Notes: a model not told the origin generated them from the letters alone. Shown: positions 47,077 through 57,284, counted from the first letter of the stretch. The stretch is 64,000 bases of DNA from Pseudomonas sp. PDM05 (GCF_014851685.1 NZ_JACVAC010000005.1:62001-126000); one strand, 5' to 3'. Program-made: numbers and translations.

Positions 47077-48765
47077 ATGAGCGAAAGCTTTGCGGAACTC
47101 TTTGAAGAAAGCCTAAAAACCCTGAACCTTCAGGCTGGCTCCATCATCACCGGTGTTATCGTTGATATCGATTACCAAGCTCGCTGGGTAACCGTTCACG
47201 CTGGTCTGAAGTCTGAAGCTCTGATCCCGCTGGAACAGTTCTACAACGATGCTGGTGACCTGACTATCAATGTCGGTGACGAAGTTCACGTTGCTCTGGA
47301 CTCGGTTGAAGACGGTTTCGGTGAAACCAAGCTGTCCCGTGAAAAAGCCAAGCGCGCTGAATGCTGGATTGTTCTCGAAGCAGCCTTCGCAGCTGAAGAA
47401 GTGGTCAAGGGCGTTATCAACGGTAAGGTTAAAGGCGGCTTCACTGTCGACGTTAACGGCATCCGTGCGTTCCTGCCAGGTTCTTTGGTCGACGTTCGTC
47501 CAGTGCGCGACACCACGCACCTGGAAGGCAAGGAACTCGAATTCAAGGTCATCAAGCTCGATCAGAAGCGCAACAACGTTGTCGTTTCCCGTCGCAGCGT
47601 CCTGGAAGCAGAGAACTCCGCCGAGCGTGAAGCTCTGCTGGAATCCCTGCAGGAAGGCCAACAAGTCAAAGGTATCGTCAAGAACCTCACCGATTACGGC
47701 GCATTCGTCGATCTGGGTGGCGTCGATGGCCTGCTGCACATTACCGACATGGCTTGGAAGCGCATCAAGCATCCATCTGAAATCGTCAACGTTGGCGACG
47801 AGATCGATGTAAAGGTTCTGAAATACGATCGCGAACGCAACCGTGTTTCCCTGGGCCTGAAGCAACTGGGTGAAGATCCATGGGTTGCTATCAAAGCCCG
47901 TTACCCAGAAAGCACTCGCGTAACCGCGCGTGTTACCAACCTGACTGACTACGGCTGCTTCGCTGAGCTGGAAGAAGGCGTTGAAGGCCTGGTACACGTT
48001 TCCGAAATGGACTGGACCAACAAGAACATCCACCCTTCGAAAGTCGTACAAGTCGGCGACGAAGTGGAAGTTATGGTTCTGGACATCGACGAAGAGCGTC
48101 GTCGTATCTCCTTGGGCATCAAGCAGTGCAAATCTAACCCATGGGAAGATTTCTCTGGCCAGTTCAACAAGGGCGATAAAATCTCCGGCACCATCAAGTC
48201 GATCACCGATTTCGGTATCTTCATTGGTCTGGACGGCGGCATCGACGGCCTGGTTCACCTGTCCGACATCTCCTGGAACGAAGTTGGCGAAGAAGCTGTT
48301 CGTCGTTTCAAGAAGGGCGACGAGCTGGACACCGTTATCCTGTCGGTTGACCCAGAGCGCGAGCGTATCTCCCTGGGTATCAAGCAGCTGGAAAGCGACC
48401 CGTTCTCTGAATACGTTCAGGACAACGACAAAGGCGCAATCGTTAAAGGCATCGTGAAGGAAGTTGACGCTAAAGGCGCCATCATCACTCTGGCCGACGA
48501 TATCGAAGCAACTCTGAAAGCCTCCGAAATCAGCCGTGACCGCGTTGAAGACGCGCGCAACGTTCTGAAAGAAGGCCAAGAAGTAGAAGCCAAGATCATC
48601 AGCGTTGATCGCAAGAGCCGCGTGATCCAACTCTCCATCAAGTCGAAAGACGATGCTGAAGAGAAAGAAGCAATCCAGAGCCTGAAATCGGCTCCGGAAG
48701 GCGAAGCAGCAGCTGACACCACTATGGCTGCTCTGTTGCGTCAAGCAATGGCTAAGCAGAACTAA
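47077..48765 (+). CDS. rpsA: 30S ribosomal protein S1
   Basis: S1 helps mRNA bind the small ribosomal subunit. The 562-residue protein contains six S1 (OB-fold) repeats, the first two for ribosome docking and the last four binding RNA. Conserved segments such as [51 protein letters not shown] and GISLGIKQ-type turns recur at intervals of about 86 residues. The start [13 protein letters not shown] is the standard one. A strong terminator follows. Codon use here is biased to highly expressed codons, unlike the AT-rich genes after it. Confidence 0.97.
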   Translation: MSESFAELFEESLKTLNLQAGSIITGVIVDIDYQARWVTVHAGLKSEALIPLEQFYNDAGDLTINVGDEVHVALDSVEDGFGETKLSREKAKRAECWIVLEAAFAAEEVVKGVINGKVKGGFTVDVNGIRAFLPGSLVDVRPVRDTTHLEGKELEFKVIKLDQKRNNVVVSRRSVLEAENSAEREALLESLQEGQQVKGIVKNLTDYGAFVDLGGVDGLLHITDMAWKRIKHPSEIVNVGDEIDVKVLKYDRERNRVSLGLKQLGEDPWVAIKARYPESTRVTARVTNLTDYGCFAELEEGVEGLVHVSEMDWTNKNIHPSKVVQVGDEVEVMVLDIDEERRRISLGIKQCKSNPWEDFSGQFNKGDKISGTIKSITDFGIFIGLDGGIDGLVHLSDISWNEVGEEAVRRFKKGDELDTVILSVDPERERISLGIKQLESDPFSEYVQDNDKGAIVKGIVKEVDAKGAIITLADDIEATLKASEISRDRVEDARNVLKEGQEVEAKIISVDRKSRVIQLSIKSKDDAEEKEAIQSLKSAPEGEAAADTTMAALLRQAMAKQN

Positions 48766-48782
48766 GTTCTGTAAGGCTTTAG

Positions 48783-48811
48783 AAAAAGGGCGACTTCGGT
48801 CGCCCTTTTTT
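48783..48811 (+). terminator. rpsA: Rho-independent terminator of rpsA
   Basis: AAGGGCGAC-TTCG-GTCGCCCTT with A and T runs on either side: a stable UUCG-capped stem. It marks the end of the core block and of the GC-rich sequence. Confidence 0.92.
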
Positions 48812-49081
48812 GTGCCTGAAATTCGTTGGATCGCCAAATCAGAATAAATGTATTCTAGCTATGATGCTCATTTAGTAATGATCGTATTTGTAAGTTGCGG
48901 AGACGTTAAACTTTTGGAAGCCGGTCGAGGTTGAGTGTATAGAAGCGCGCAAAATAATTAGCTGATAGTTATTGTGATAAGTACTTTCAATAAGTAGTGG
49001 TGATATTGTCTGGTGGTATTGAATCGAATCGCGAGGCTGTCGTAGCACTCCCTCGGTAGTCGATCAGTTTAGGAGTTGAGT

Positions 49082-49744
49082 ATGGAAAAGATTGTAATTT
49101 TTGGGGCGTCCGGTCACGCCAAAGTCATTATCGATATTGTCGAAAAACAGGCGCGCTATGCAATTCTTGGCTTCGTAGACGATTTTAGAGCGCCCGGTGC
49201 TGAAACGCTTGGCTACCAGGTTCTTGGGTGTGAATCGGACCTCCCGACGCTCGTCGCGCAGCACAGTATCAAGGGGATAGTTATTGCTATAGGAGATAAT
49301 GCCGTAAGGGAGGATGTGGCAACTAGAGTTGCAGGATTGTGCCCTGGCTTAATGTTTGTCAATGCCATACATCCCAGCGCAATTATTGGGCGTGATGTTT
49401 CTATAGGCGTGGGTACGGTAATAATGGCGGGAGGGATTGTAAATCCGAGCTGCGAGATAGGTAATTTTTGTATTGTTAATACAAAAGCATCTTTGGATCA
49501 CGATTCTACAATGCAGGATTTTTCCAGTCTGGCACCCGGTGTCAGCACGGGGGGCGGCTGCCGGGTGGGTAGGCTCGCAGCTGTGGGGATCGGCGCAAGC
49601 TTACGTCATGGTATTAGCATAGGCGAATGCGCAGTCGTTGGTGGCCAATCGATGGTGTTGGAGGATGTACCTCCTTACACCGTTGCATACGGTTCTCCAG
49701 CAAAAACTATCAGGTCCAGAGGGCGAGGCGAAAAGTACTTGTGA
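49082..49744 (+). CDS. PglD/NeuD-type sugar O- or N-acyltransferase
   Basis: A 220-residue acetyl-CoA-dependent transferase. The N-terminal domain carries IVIFGASGHAKVIIDIVE, the sugar-nucleotide-binding fold of PglD, WeeI and NeuD. From about residue 90 a left-handed beta-helix follows (hexapeptide repeats such as AIIGRDVSIGVGTVIMAGGI, ASLRHGISIGECAVVGGQS), with the catalytic His in KASLDHDST. AGGAG lies six bases before ATG. It stands between rpsA and ihfB, outside the main O-antigen operon, yet shares its AT-rich composition. It could supply the N-acetyl step of an amino sugar that no gene in the visible operon covers. Confidence 0.85.
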   Translation: MEKIVIFGASGHAKVIIDIVEKQARYAILGFVDDFRAPGAETLGYQVLGCESDLPTLVAQHSIKGIVIAIGDNAVREDVATRVAGLCPGLMFVNAIHPSAIIGRDVSIGVGTVIMAGGIVNPSCEIGNFCIVNTKASLDHDSTMQDFSSLAPGVSTGGGCRVGRLAAVGIGASLRHGISIGECAVVGGQSMVLEDVPPYTVAYGSPAKTIRSRGRGEKYL

Positions 49745-49979
49745 GGCGAGTTGTGCCTGAGTTCGACGTAACTGATTGCCTCCATATATCTCATGGGGTA
49801 ATCAGGCAGGGGTGAGCTTGGGTACCTTGGAGTGAGGGTAGAAATTTTCCAGTAGCGGTGCTGCGCGATTTTTTTGTCGGTATGCCAACTGAAGTCGGAG
49901 GACGGGCTTTTCAAAAGCATCAAGTCGTGCTAAAACCTTTGGAGCGCTGATCTAGCTGCTTGAAAAAGAAGGGAAAAAT

Positions 49980-50276
49980 ATGACGAAGTCGGAGTTGATC
50001 GAACGAATTGTCACCCATCAAGGGCTACTTTCATCCAAGGATGTAGAGCTGGCTATCAAGACTATGCTTGAACAAATGTCGCAATGCTTGGCTACTGGTG
50101 ACCGTATTGAAATTCGAGGTTTTGGTAGCTTTTCACTTCATTATCGGGCACCTCGTGTGGGTCGTAACCCAAAAACCGGGCAGTCTGTTAGCTTGGACGG
50201 GAAGTTTGTGCCTCACTTCAAACCGGGCAAAGAGCTGCGGGATCGCGTGAATGAAGATGAAGACGAGGGTCTCTGA
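49980..50276 (+). CDS. ihfB: Integration host factor subunit beta
   Basis: IHF bends DNA by about 160 degrees as an alpha/beta heterodimer. The 98-residue protein begins [13 protein letters not shown], has [14 protein letters not shown], and carries the intercalating proline in the arm [21 protein letters not shown] precedes ATG. In most pseudomonads it follows rpsA directly; here the acyltransferase gene separates them. It marks the usual left border of the O-antigen locus. The 235 bases before it hold no visible gene. Confidence 0.95.
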   Translation: MTKSELIERIVTHQGLLSSKDVELAIKTMLEQMSQCLATGDRIEIRGFGSFSLHYRAPRVGRNPKTGQSVSLDGKFVPHFKPGKELRDRVNEDEDEGL

Positions 50277-50525
50277 GTGAGTCTGCTGCCGAGGAGGTCG
50301 TCGGGTGCATTTGCACGCGTTTTCAAAGTTCTGATTGTATTGTTCCTCGTGCTGGCAGTGGCGACGTTTGTCTTGGAGAACCAGCAAAGCGTTACATTGT
50401 CATTTCTGGGGTCGCGTACGCCTGACCTGGCGGTTTCTGCCTTCATGATCCTCTTTCTAATCGTGGGAATGATCGTCGGGCCAGTGATTGCTGTGGTTCT
50501 GAAGGCGAGTCGTCGCCGAGATTGA
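50277..50525 (+). CDS. LapA-domain (DUF1049) small membrane protein
   Basis: An 82-residue inner-membrane protein with two helices (VFKVLIVLFLVLAVATFVLE and AFMILFLIVGMIVGPVIAVV) around the short loop NQQSVTLSFLG, characteristic of LapA/YciS proteins, which help assemble lipopolysaccharide and control LpxC level in E. coli. The start GTG comes immediately after the ihfB stop, so the two are probably cotranscribed. Between it and wzz lie 282 bases with no supportable gene. Confidence 0.85.
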   Translation: MSLLPRRSSGAFARVFKVLIVLFLVLAVATFVLENQQSVTLSFLGSRTPDLAVSAFMILFLIVGMIVGPVIAVVLKASRRRD

Positions 50526-50807
50526 AATTGTCGCTGGGGCTGAGCACAGAGCGACCCCATTCGCCTGGGCGAGGTAGTTGATTCTGCTACAGGACTATTG
50601 AACAATTCGTCTGAAGGAATTCTCCTACAGCCTTGTCAAGACTTGTATTGTTGTCGTTAGATGTCAAAATGCTAATTGTTCTCGAGAACAGGCTTTTTGT
50701 GGGCTTTAACAGCTAGGTGGGAGTTATAGCCGAGATGACACGCTAAAGAGCTACAAAATGCCTGCATAACGAGCCCGCAGTTTCATTCTTGAAGGCAGGT
50801 TTTTGTT

Positions 50808-52088
50808 GTGAGTAGTAGCTTTCGCACCCCGCAGATTTCCCCGGCTGAAGACATTCAATTTGCAGCATTTTTCCGATCCATATGGCGGCAAAAGAAGCTG
50901 ATTTTGCTGGTTTCAGCGCTCTCGACCGCGATAGCGGTTCTATACGCTTTTGTAGCCACTCCCGAGTTTCAGGTTACGAGTGTTCTCCGACCTTCAGCAA
51001 TTAATGAACTGGACGCTTTGAATCGTTCAGAAATCTATAAGCTCCCACCTTCTGAGGCGTTGAATAAAGTTGGTGCGGCCCTTGAATCTTACGATATTCG
51101 TTTAGGTTTTTTTCGTGCTAACCCGAATTTATTCAAGAATTTTGTGCAGCCCGGTCGAACGCTAGAGCAAAGTTTCGAAGAGTTTAATCGTAACTCGATC
51201 AAGCTAATATTGCCAGATACTAAGAAAGCAGATTCGTTGAGTGCCTATATTAAACTTGAAATGACTTATCCGAAGGATATAGACGGTGTAGCGATATTGA
51301 ATGGCCTCATTGATTATGCAATCTCAAATGAGCGTGAACAAATCGGTTCTGATCTTGAAGTTATCGTCAAAAATAGGATGGCAGAGCTAAACGGAAAGTT
51401 AGATGCAGCTCGCGCCAATTATGAGACAGAGAAACAAGCCAAAATTGCTTTGCTTGTAGAGTCTGATCTCGTAAAGCGTGCTCAATTGCAGGACGAGCTC
51501 AGTGCGCTTAGAGTTCAGTTAAAAACCAACCGTATGGAAAGAGTGGCGCAGTTGAACGAAGCTATTGTGATCGCAAAATCACTTGGCATCCGAAAGCCTG
51601 CAACGCCATCTTCCTTTGGTGATGCCATTCATGATAGTTCCACCAATATCATGCGTACAGAAATCAATAATCAACAAATACCTCTTTATTTTATGGGGGT
51701 TGAGGCTTTGGAGGCAGAGCGCACTGCGTTATTGCAGCGTAAGTCAGATGATTTCTCGGAAAAAAGAGTCTCGCTTATCGCTAAGGAGCTTCAACTGCTG
51801 CAGTCCAATCGGCAGATAGATGTTTTGAATCAGCGGAAGAATGAGGAGCTATTCTTGAGCGGAGTAGCCCCTATGCGTGCAGAAGCTGTTCGCTTGCAGA
51901 ATCTAAATATCGATATGTCCAGAATCAAACTGGTCACTATCGATAAGCAAGCAATAGAACCCCTAAGCCCCATAAAACCCAAAAAAGCACTAATAATTGT
52001 CCTAGGACTTATGTTGGGCTTAATATTTGGTGTTGTCTTTGCAGCACTGCGCGAATTTCTTTTTCTTAGAAAGCGACAATCAAGCTAA
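50808..52088 (+). CDS. wzz: O-antigen chain-length determinant Wzz
   Basis: This polysaccharide co-polymerase sets O-antigen modal length with Wzy. The 426-residue protein has an N-terminal helix (LILLVSALSTAIAVLYAFVA), the Wzz domain start (VTSVLRPSAINELDALNRSE), a long coiled-coil periplasmic part (about residues 170-370, rich in Lys, Glu and Gln), a Pro-rich PLSPIKPKKA segment and a C-terminal helix (LIIVLGLMLGLIFGVVFAAL). The start is GTG. Codon use is AT-rich. The large periplasmic domain suggests long chains, unlike the small Wzz-like protein at 3837. Confidence 0.9.
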   Translation: MSSSFRTPQISPAEDIQFAAFFRSIWRQKKLILLVSALSTAIAVLYAFVATPEFQVTSVLRPSAINELDALNRSEIYKLPPSEALNKVGAALESYDIRLGFFRANPNLFKNFVQPGRTLEQSFEEFNRNSIKLILPDTKKADSLSAYIKLEMTYPKDIDGVAILNGLIDYAISNEREQIGSDLEVIVKNRMAELNGKLDAARANYETEKQAKIALLVESDLVKRAQLQDELSALRVQLKTNRMERVAQLNEAIVIAKSLGIRKPATPSSFGDAIHDSSTNIMRTEINNQQIPLYFMGVEALEAERTALLQRKSDDFSEKRVSLIAKELQLLQSNRQIDVLNQRKNEELFLSGVAPMRAEAVRLQNLNIDMSRIKLVTIDKQAIEPLSPIKPKKALIIVLGLMLGLIFGVVFAALREFLFLRKRQSS

Positions 52089-52985
52089 GTCATGTTGATG
52101 CTCTGAATGCCTGAGGGGGATGCGATAGCAGCCTTGTCAGGTATTTTGAAGTCGGTAGCGTAGAACGTGTGGGTATTGGCTATGTGCCATCATTCATCAT
52201 TGTGGCTGACCTGGTCACCGTTCACCACTATTTCCGAAGCGGTGCATTTGGTTGAATTGAGTTTGCAGCACTGGATCATTCGCTTAATATCACAGGTCTA
52301 GGTTGGCGGGTGAGTGGCCGGCCATTTTTTGGATATGTTTTGATGATGCACCGGTTTGGGTCTGCATCCCTGTCAGAAAAATCCCCATATCGATAGATGG
52401 CGCAATAACCTCATAGGAAATTGATGTTAGTTAATAATTTATTGGAATGAACGGTTAAGGCTCGTGTCCAATAGCCATCATGCTGTCAGTACGAATCATT
52501 GGAATTGGGTTCAGCGCAGGCCTGGGGGGAGCGAACATGCCGATGAAAACCATCGTGGCAAGTGAAATATCAGGGTTGTGCCTGCGTTTGGAGTGAAATG
52601 CTTACTGGATGGATCGCCAGTAAATAGCTTTTGTCGGGGGAGGGCTCTTGATTTGCCTCCTCGTTGACCTGGATAGGGTTCACTAAGATGTATGCAAGGG
52701 GTTGAGCTGGCAGTTGCTTTTACTCCTTCTCCTTTGGCAGCGAGCTTGTGCGTGATTCGAAATTTCAACGACCGAGGTCGCTTTAGAGATTCTTCTACAT
52801 ACGCTATGGTTAAGGAAGTGCTCATATTGGATAGCACAACAGCTTATCGTGATTCCATTTTCATGACGTCAGATGGATGGCGCCGGGTGGTTTTGCTAAT
52901 CAATGTGCTGAATTGGTCAGAGTGTTTTTCTGTCGGCAACGAGCTCGCATGCCCATACCACGGAGGTAGGGGAGCGCTCGCTACT

Positions 52986-53026
52986 CAGCGCCGCATCCAA
53001 GGCTTAAATCCCGGGGCGGTAGCGTG
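52986..53026 (+). promoter_or_regulatory. JUMPstart element with ops site
   Basis: CAGCG at 52986, AAGGCTTAA in the middle and GGCGGTAGCGTG at 53015-53026 reproduce the order of the JUMPstart sequence that precedes O-antigen and capsule operons. The last twelve bases match the ops site exactly; in E. coli it recruits RfaH to paused RNA polymerase and makes it resist termination. The site is 221 bases before the first gene of the operon. Confidence 0.8.
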
Positions 53027-53083
53027 TTGAAATTTGGTCTTGTGTACGGCACGGCATCAATGCTTTGGGATCTGCTGTGGTGT

Positions 53084-53123
53084 TTGAATGCTCTAAAGTG
53101 GTCCCAATGATGTGAGCATTCAA
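53084..53123 (+). repeat. Perfect 10-bp inverted repeat in the O-antigen leader
   Basis: TTGAATGCTC and GAGCATTCAA face each other over 20 bases, 57 bases after the ops site. No T run follows, so it is not a classic terminator; it may be an RNA structure in the leader that antitermination has to pass. Confidence 0.55.
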
Positions 53124-53247
53124 TATCAGAAAAATCCTTTAATCGATGATCAGAGAGATTTTCTAATTGAGTTGCTCATATTGAAGAAATTTTTCAACGA
53201 AAAAAACATAGAGCGATTATTTTAAACATTTATCACGGAATAAATAC

Positions 53248-54525
53248 ATGCTGTCACTTGAAGATATAAAGCTCGCTGTTGTTGGCTTGGGGTACGTCGG
53301 TTTGCCATTGGCTGTTGAGTTTGGAAAGCATCGTTCGGTTATTGGCTTTGATATAAATCAAGCTCGAATTGATGCTTTGAATGAAGGGCGTGATGGCACA
53401 TTAGAAGTAAATGACGACGAGTTAAAAGCAGCAAAGCATTTAAGCTTCAGTGCTAAGTCAGATGTGCTGAAAGGATGTAATGTTTTTATTGTCACCGTGC
53501 CAACTCCGATTGATCAGTATAATCAGCCAGATCTAACACCGTTGATTAAGGCATCAGAAACAATTGGACGAGTGCTTAAACAGGGGGATTTGGTTATTTA
53601 TGAATCAACTGTTTATCCAGGCGCGACCGAAGAAGACTGCGTTCCAGTGCTAGAGAAATATTCAGGGTTGAAGTTTAACGTCGACTTCTTCGCCGGTTAC
53701 AGTCCAGAGCGCATCAATCCTGGCGATAAGGAACATCGCGTAACGACTATTAAAAAAGTCACATCAGGTTCTACTCCGGAAGTGGCGGATTTAGTAGATG
53801 CTTTATATCGACAAATTATTACCGCAGGAACTCATAAGGCAAGCAGCATAAAAGTTGCCGAAGCTGCCAAAGTTATTGAAAATACGCAGCGTGACCTTAA
53901 TATTGCACTTATTAATGAGTTGGCTATTATTTTCAACAAGATGGGGATAGATACTGAAGCTGTCCTAGAGGCAGCTGGAACGAAGTGGAATTTTTTACCC
54001 TTCCGCCCAGGTCTGGTAGGCGGACATTGTATTGGCGTTGATCCGTACTATTTGACTCATAAAGCTCAGTCGATAGGCTATCACCCAGAAATTATTCTGG
54101 CTGGGCGCCGTCTGAATGACGGTATGGGTGCATATGTAGTTTCGCAATTAGTAAAGGCTATGCTTAAAAAGCGTATTCACGTTGATGGAGCAAAAGTGCT
54201 CATCATGGGTTTGACTTTCAAGGAGAATTGCCCAGATCTTCGCAATACTCGAATAGTGGATATTGTGCGTGAATTAGGTGAGTACAACATTGAAGTGGAT
54301 GTGTATGACCCATGGGTAAATCCGTCAGAGGCTCAGCATGAATATTCCATTAGTCCAATAGCGGTTCCGGTGACTGATAGTTATGATGCAATAGTACTAG
54401 CAGTAGCGCACAACGAGTTTCGAGCAATGGGCGCAGAACGTATTCGCTCTTTAGGAAAGGCAAAACATATTTTATACGACTTGAAATATCTTTTAGATCG
54501 TGACCAATCCGATATACGATTGTAA
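53248..54525 (+). CDS. wbpO: UDP-N-acetyl-hexosamine 6-dehydrogenase (TviB/WbpO type)
   Basis: The enzyme oxidises UDP-GlcNAc or UDP-GalNAc at C6 to the uronic acid with two NAD. The 425-residue protein starts with the Rossmann motif [19 protein letters not shown], then [29 protein letters not shown], the catalytic cysteine in [19 protein letters not shown] and the second NAD-like domain ([19 protein letters not shown]). These are the marks of the TviB/WbpO branch and not of UDP-glucose dehydrogenase. It is the first gene after the JUMPstart leader and precedes the matching epimerase. Confidence 0.9.
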   Translation: MLSLEDIKLAVVGLGYVGLPLAVEFGKHRSVIGFDINQARIDALNEGRDGTLEVNDDELKAAKHLSFSAKSDVLKGCNVFIVTVPTPIDQYNQPDLTPLIKASETIGRVLKQGDLVIYESTVYPGATEEDCVPVLEKYSGLKFNVDFFAGYSPERINPGDKEHRVTTIKKVTSGSTPEVADLVDALYRQIITAGTHKASSIKVAEAAKVIENTQRDLNIALINELAIIFNKMGIDTEAVLEAAGTKWNFLPFRPGLVGGHCIGVDPYYLTHKAQSIGYHPEIILAGRRLNDGMGAYVVSQLVKAMLKKRIHVDGAKVLIMGLTFKENCPDLRNTRIVDIVRELGEYNIEVDVYDPWVNPSEAQHEYSISPIAVPVTDSYDAIVLAVAHNEFRAMGAERIRSLGKAKHILYDLKYLLDRDQSDIRL

Positions 54526-54583
54526 TCAAGCAAGGAAGGCTTGACTTAACTAGGGTCGGTATAAAATTTTAGGAGCGCAACCA

Positions 54584-55609
54584 ATGACTCGTTATGAAAA
54601 TGTACTGGAATCACTTATCCGTGCGCCGAAGACCTGGCTCATTACTGGTGTCGCGGGTTTTATAGGTTCAAATCTTCTTGAGACGTTGCTTAAGCTCAAT
54701 CAGCACGTTATTGGGTTGGATAACTTCTCTACGGGTCATCATCGAAATCTAAAAGAAGTCCAACGGTCTGTAAGTGATGAACAATGGATGCGTTTGAAGT
54801 TTATTGAAGGCGATATTAGAGATTTAAATTGTTGCCGTGAAGCATGTCACGCTGTCGATTATGTGCTTCATCAGGCCGCATTAGGTTCGGTTCCAAGATC
54901 TCTGAACGACCCCATCAGCACTAATCAGACCAATATTGACGGTTTCCTTAACATGCTGCTTGCTGCGCGTGATGCAGGTGTCAGTAGCTTCACCTATGCT
55001 GCAAGCAGTTCGACATATGGTGATCATCCAGGGTTACCAAAAGTAGAGGACGTTATCGGAAATCCGCTATCCCCTTATGCTGTTACAAAGTACGTGAACG
55101 AGTTGTACGCCGATGTGTTTGCACGCTGCTATAACTTTAATAGTATAGGTCTTCGTTACTTTAATGTGTTTGGCAAACGGCAAGATCCTGACGGTGCCTA
55201 TGCGGCAGTTATTCCAAAGTGGGCCGCATCCATGATCAAGGGTGAAACTATATTCATCAATGGCGATGGAGAAACAAGCAGGGATTTTTGTTTTATCGAG
55301 AATACTATTCAGGCAAATATACTCGCGGCAACTACCGAAGATGATGGCGCGAGAAATCAGATTTATAACGTTGCCGTCGGTGGTCGTACAACGCTGAATG
55401 GTTTGTTTGTTGCGATGAAAAATGAATTGAATTTGAATGGAGTGGTTTATACAAAAGAGCCGGTATATCGGGAGTTTCGTGATGGTGATGTCAGGCACTC
55501 GCAAGCAGACATCAGTAAAATAAAAACTAAGCTGGGGTATGCACCCACTTACTCTATAGACGGAGGAGTGGAGAAGGCGATGCCTTGGTATGTTAAGTTT
55601 TTAAAATAA
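54584..55609 (+). CDS. wbpP: UDP-N-acetyl-hexosamine(uronate) 4-epimerase (TviC/WbpP type)
   Basis: This short-chain epimerase interconverts gluco and galacto forms of UDP-GlcNAc or its uronic acid. The 341-residue protein has [31 protein letters not shown], the [13 protein letters not shown] strand of the WbpP group, the catalytic SSSTYGD and YAVTKYVNE (Tyr-xxx-Lys), and ends with the substrate loop [16 protein letters not shown] stands before ATG. With WbpO it should give UDP-GalNAcA, as in P. aeruginosa serotype O6 and the Vi antigen. Confidence 0.9.
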   Translation: MTRYENVLESLIRAPKTWLITGVAGFIGSNLLETLLKLNQHVIGLDNFSTGHHRNLKEVQRSVSDEQWMRLKFIEGDIRDLNCCREACHAVDYVLHQAALGSVPRSLNDPISTNQTNIDGFLNMLLAARDAGVSSFTYAASSSTYGDHPGLPKVEDVIGNPLSPYAVTKYVNELYADVFARCYNFNSIGLRYFNVFGKRQDPDGAYAAVIPKWAASMIKGETIFINGDGETSRDFCFIENTIQANILAATTEDDGARNQIYNVAVGGRTTLNGLFVAMKNELNLNGVVYTKEPVYREFRDGDVRHSQADISKIKTKLGYAPTYSIDGGVEKAMPWYVKFLK

Positions 55610-55656
55610 TGACTTCATGATTCACTGATATATATGGCTGTGATGGGAGGGGCGTG

Positions 55657-56061
55657 ATGAGTCTTGTAAAATGGATAGATTTTCAAACGTTAGGTGATGA
55701 ACGAGGCAGTCTTGTTTCTATTGAGCAAGGTAAGATCGTTCCTTTCGAAATAAAGCGGGTTTATTACATTTATCGGACCGCTGAGGGCGTCAGTCGCGGT
55801 TTTCATGCTCATCGAAGCCTGAAACAAGTTGCTATATGCTTGGTGGGCAAATGCCGCATGGTTTTAGATAATGGCATCACACGTGAAGATGTCTGGCTCG
55901 ATTGCGCGACAAAGGGAATACTCATCGAAGGTGGGTTGTGGCGCGAAATGCACGATTTTAGTGAGCAGTGCGTACTCTTGGTTCTGGCGAGTGCAGCCTA
56001 CGACGAAGCAGACTATATTCGAGATTATGATGAATTTTTGGAAGGTGCTTGTAAAAAATAA
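55657..56061 (+). CDS. fdtA: dTDP-4-oxo-6-deoxyglucose 3,4-ketoisomerase (FdtA/QdtA-like)
   Basis: A 134-residue cupin that moves the keto group of dTDP-4-keto-6-deoxyglucose from C4 to C3, preparing it for transamination. The active-site pair is seen in RGFHAHRSLKQVAICLVGKC, with the start WIDFQTLGDERGSLVSIEQG and the later GGLWREMHDFS and SAAYDEADYIRDYDEF. ATG 55657 is used, with GGGAGGGG upstream. FdtA makes the galacto form and QdtA the gluco form; sequence reading alone does not separate them. The rml genes that make the substrate are not in this window. Confidence 0.88.
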   Translation: MSLVKWIDFQTLGDERGSLVSIEQGKIVPFEIKRVYYIYRTAEGVSRGFHAHRSLKQVAICLVGKCRMVLDNGITREDVWLDCATKGILIEGGLWREMHDFSEQCVLLVLASAAYDEADYIRDYDEFLEGACKK

Positions 56062-56153
56062 CATATAATTTTTTATTTGTATTTTATATTAAAGGCTTGT
56101 TCGCTGATTGACAGCCGTGCAAGTTTCTTCAGGAAATTAATTGGATTATTCAA

Positions 56154-57284
56154 ATGGTAGGCTTTCTCGATTTAAAAGGTATTAATTCTGCATATCGCGA
56201 CGAGTTGATAAGTGCGTGCACTCGAGTGATAGACTCTGGATGGTATATTTCTGGAGCGGAAGTCAGTGCATTTGAGTCCGAGTTTTCTAATTATTGTGGT
56301 GTGAAGCATTGTGTCGGCGTTGCGAACGGCTTGGACGCTTTGACGCTGACTATAAGAGCATGGAAAGTGATGGGGCGCTTGAAGGATGGTGACGAAGTTA
56401 TCGTGCCTGCGAACACTTACATTGCTAGCATTTTATCGATCACTGAGAATAATTTAGTTCCTGTTTTGGTTGAGCCCGATCCCGAAACATTTAATATATG
56501 CCCAAAAAATGTGGAGCAGGCTCTAACTAGTCGCACAAAGTTGATACTTCCGGTTCATTTGTATGGCCGTATTTGTGACATGGGCGCTGTAATGGCGATA
56601 GCAAAAAAACATAATCTTTTAGTACTGGAAGATTCCGCGCAATCTCATGGCGCGGGTGTTGATGGTAAAAAAGCTGGAAGTTGGGGAGATGCTTCAGCCT
56701 TCAGCTTTTATCCCGGAAAAAATCTTGGCGCGTTAGGTGATGCGGGCGCGGTAACTACCGATGATGAAGACCTGGCAGAGACGATCCGTGCCTTAGGGAA
56801 TTATGGGTCAAAAGTAAAATACAACAATCTATTCAAAGGCGTTAATAGTCGCCTGGATGAATTGCAAGCAGCAATGCTGCGCGTGAAGCTTAGGCATTTG
56901 GATCGTGATACCAATAATCGTCGAAGCGTAGCGGCTGCTTATATGGCAGGGATAAAGAATGAATTACTGCAGTTGCCTTTTTCGGACTTAGTTGATGTTG
57001 AAAAGTTCTCGGGGCACGTTTGGCATTTGTTCGTTATTCGTTGCAAGGATCGGAAGGCCTTTCAAGAGCATTTGCGCTCCAAGAATGTAGAGACATTGAT
57101 ACACTATCCTATCCCTCCCCATAAGCAACAAGCCTATGCAGAATGGTCCGACCTTAACTTTGAGGTTACTGAGGATATTCATGCTGAGGTCATTAGTTTG
57201 CCAATCTCGCCAAACATGGATATGGATGATATTAAGTTAGTTATCCTTGCGTGTAATAGCTATATTGGCGCTACGATAGAATGA
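56154..57284 (+). CDS. fdtB: DegT/DnrJ/EryC1-family sugar aminotransferase (FdtB-like)
   Basis: A PLP enzyme of 376 residues that aminates a keto sugar nucleotide. Seen are [60 protein letters not shown] and the cofactor lysine in [18 protein letters not shown], all typical of the FdtB/QdtB group working at C3. Placed after the ketoisomerase gene, it should make dTDP-3-amino-3,6-dideoxyhexose. Its stop overlaps the start of wzx by four bases (ATGA). The 92 bases before it are very AT-rich and hold no gene. Confidence 0.9.
   Translation: MVGFLDLKGINSAYRDELISACTRVIDSGWYISGAEVSAFESEFSNYCGVKHCVGVANGLDALTLTIRAWKVMGRLKDGDEVIVPANTYIASILSITENNLVPVLVEPDPETFNICPKNVEQALTSRTKLILPVHLYGRICDMGAVMAIAKKHNLLVLEDSAQSHGAGVDGKKAGSWGDASAFSFYPGKNLGALGDAGAVTTDDEDLAETIRALGNYGSKVKYNNLFKGVNSRLDELQAAMLRVKLRHLDRDTNNRRSVAAAYMAGIKNELLQLPFSDLVDVEKFSGHVWHLFVIRCKDRKAFQEHLRSKNVETLIHYPIPPHKQQAYAEWSDLNFEVTEDIHAEVISLPISPNMDMDDIKLVILACNSYIGATIE

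Larger units (their letters stand above)
52089..53247 (+). other. 1.16-kb gene-free region between wzz and the O-antigen operon
   Basis: No open frame here looks like a gene: the 112-codon frame at 52692-53030 runs through the JUMPstart element, and a 108-codon minus-strand frame has no recognisable family. The right part contains the JUMPstart/ops element and a hairpin, described separately, and is probably the transcribed leader of the operon. The left part (52180-52700) may be decayed mobile DNA; a GGTCACCGTTCACC stretch near 52216 is the only hint. Confidence 0.6.

Noticed and set aside
47113..48837. 574-codon minus-strand frame opposite rpsA
   Set aside because: Phe/Asp/Asn-rich mirror of rpsA codon bias, starting beyond the rpsA terminator. 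It is a shadow.
52692..53030. 112-codon open frame before the O-antigen operon
   Set aside because: It covers the JUMPstart/ops element, has no clear ribosome-binding site and no family resemblance. It is more likely leader RNA.
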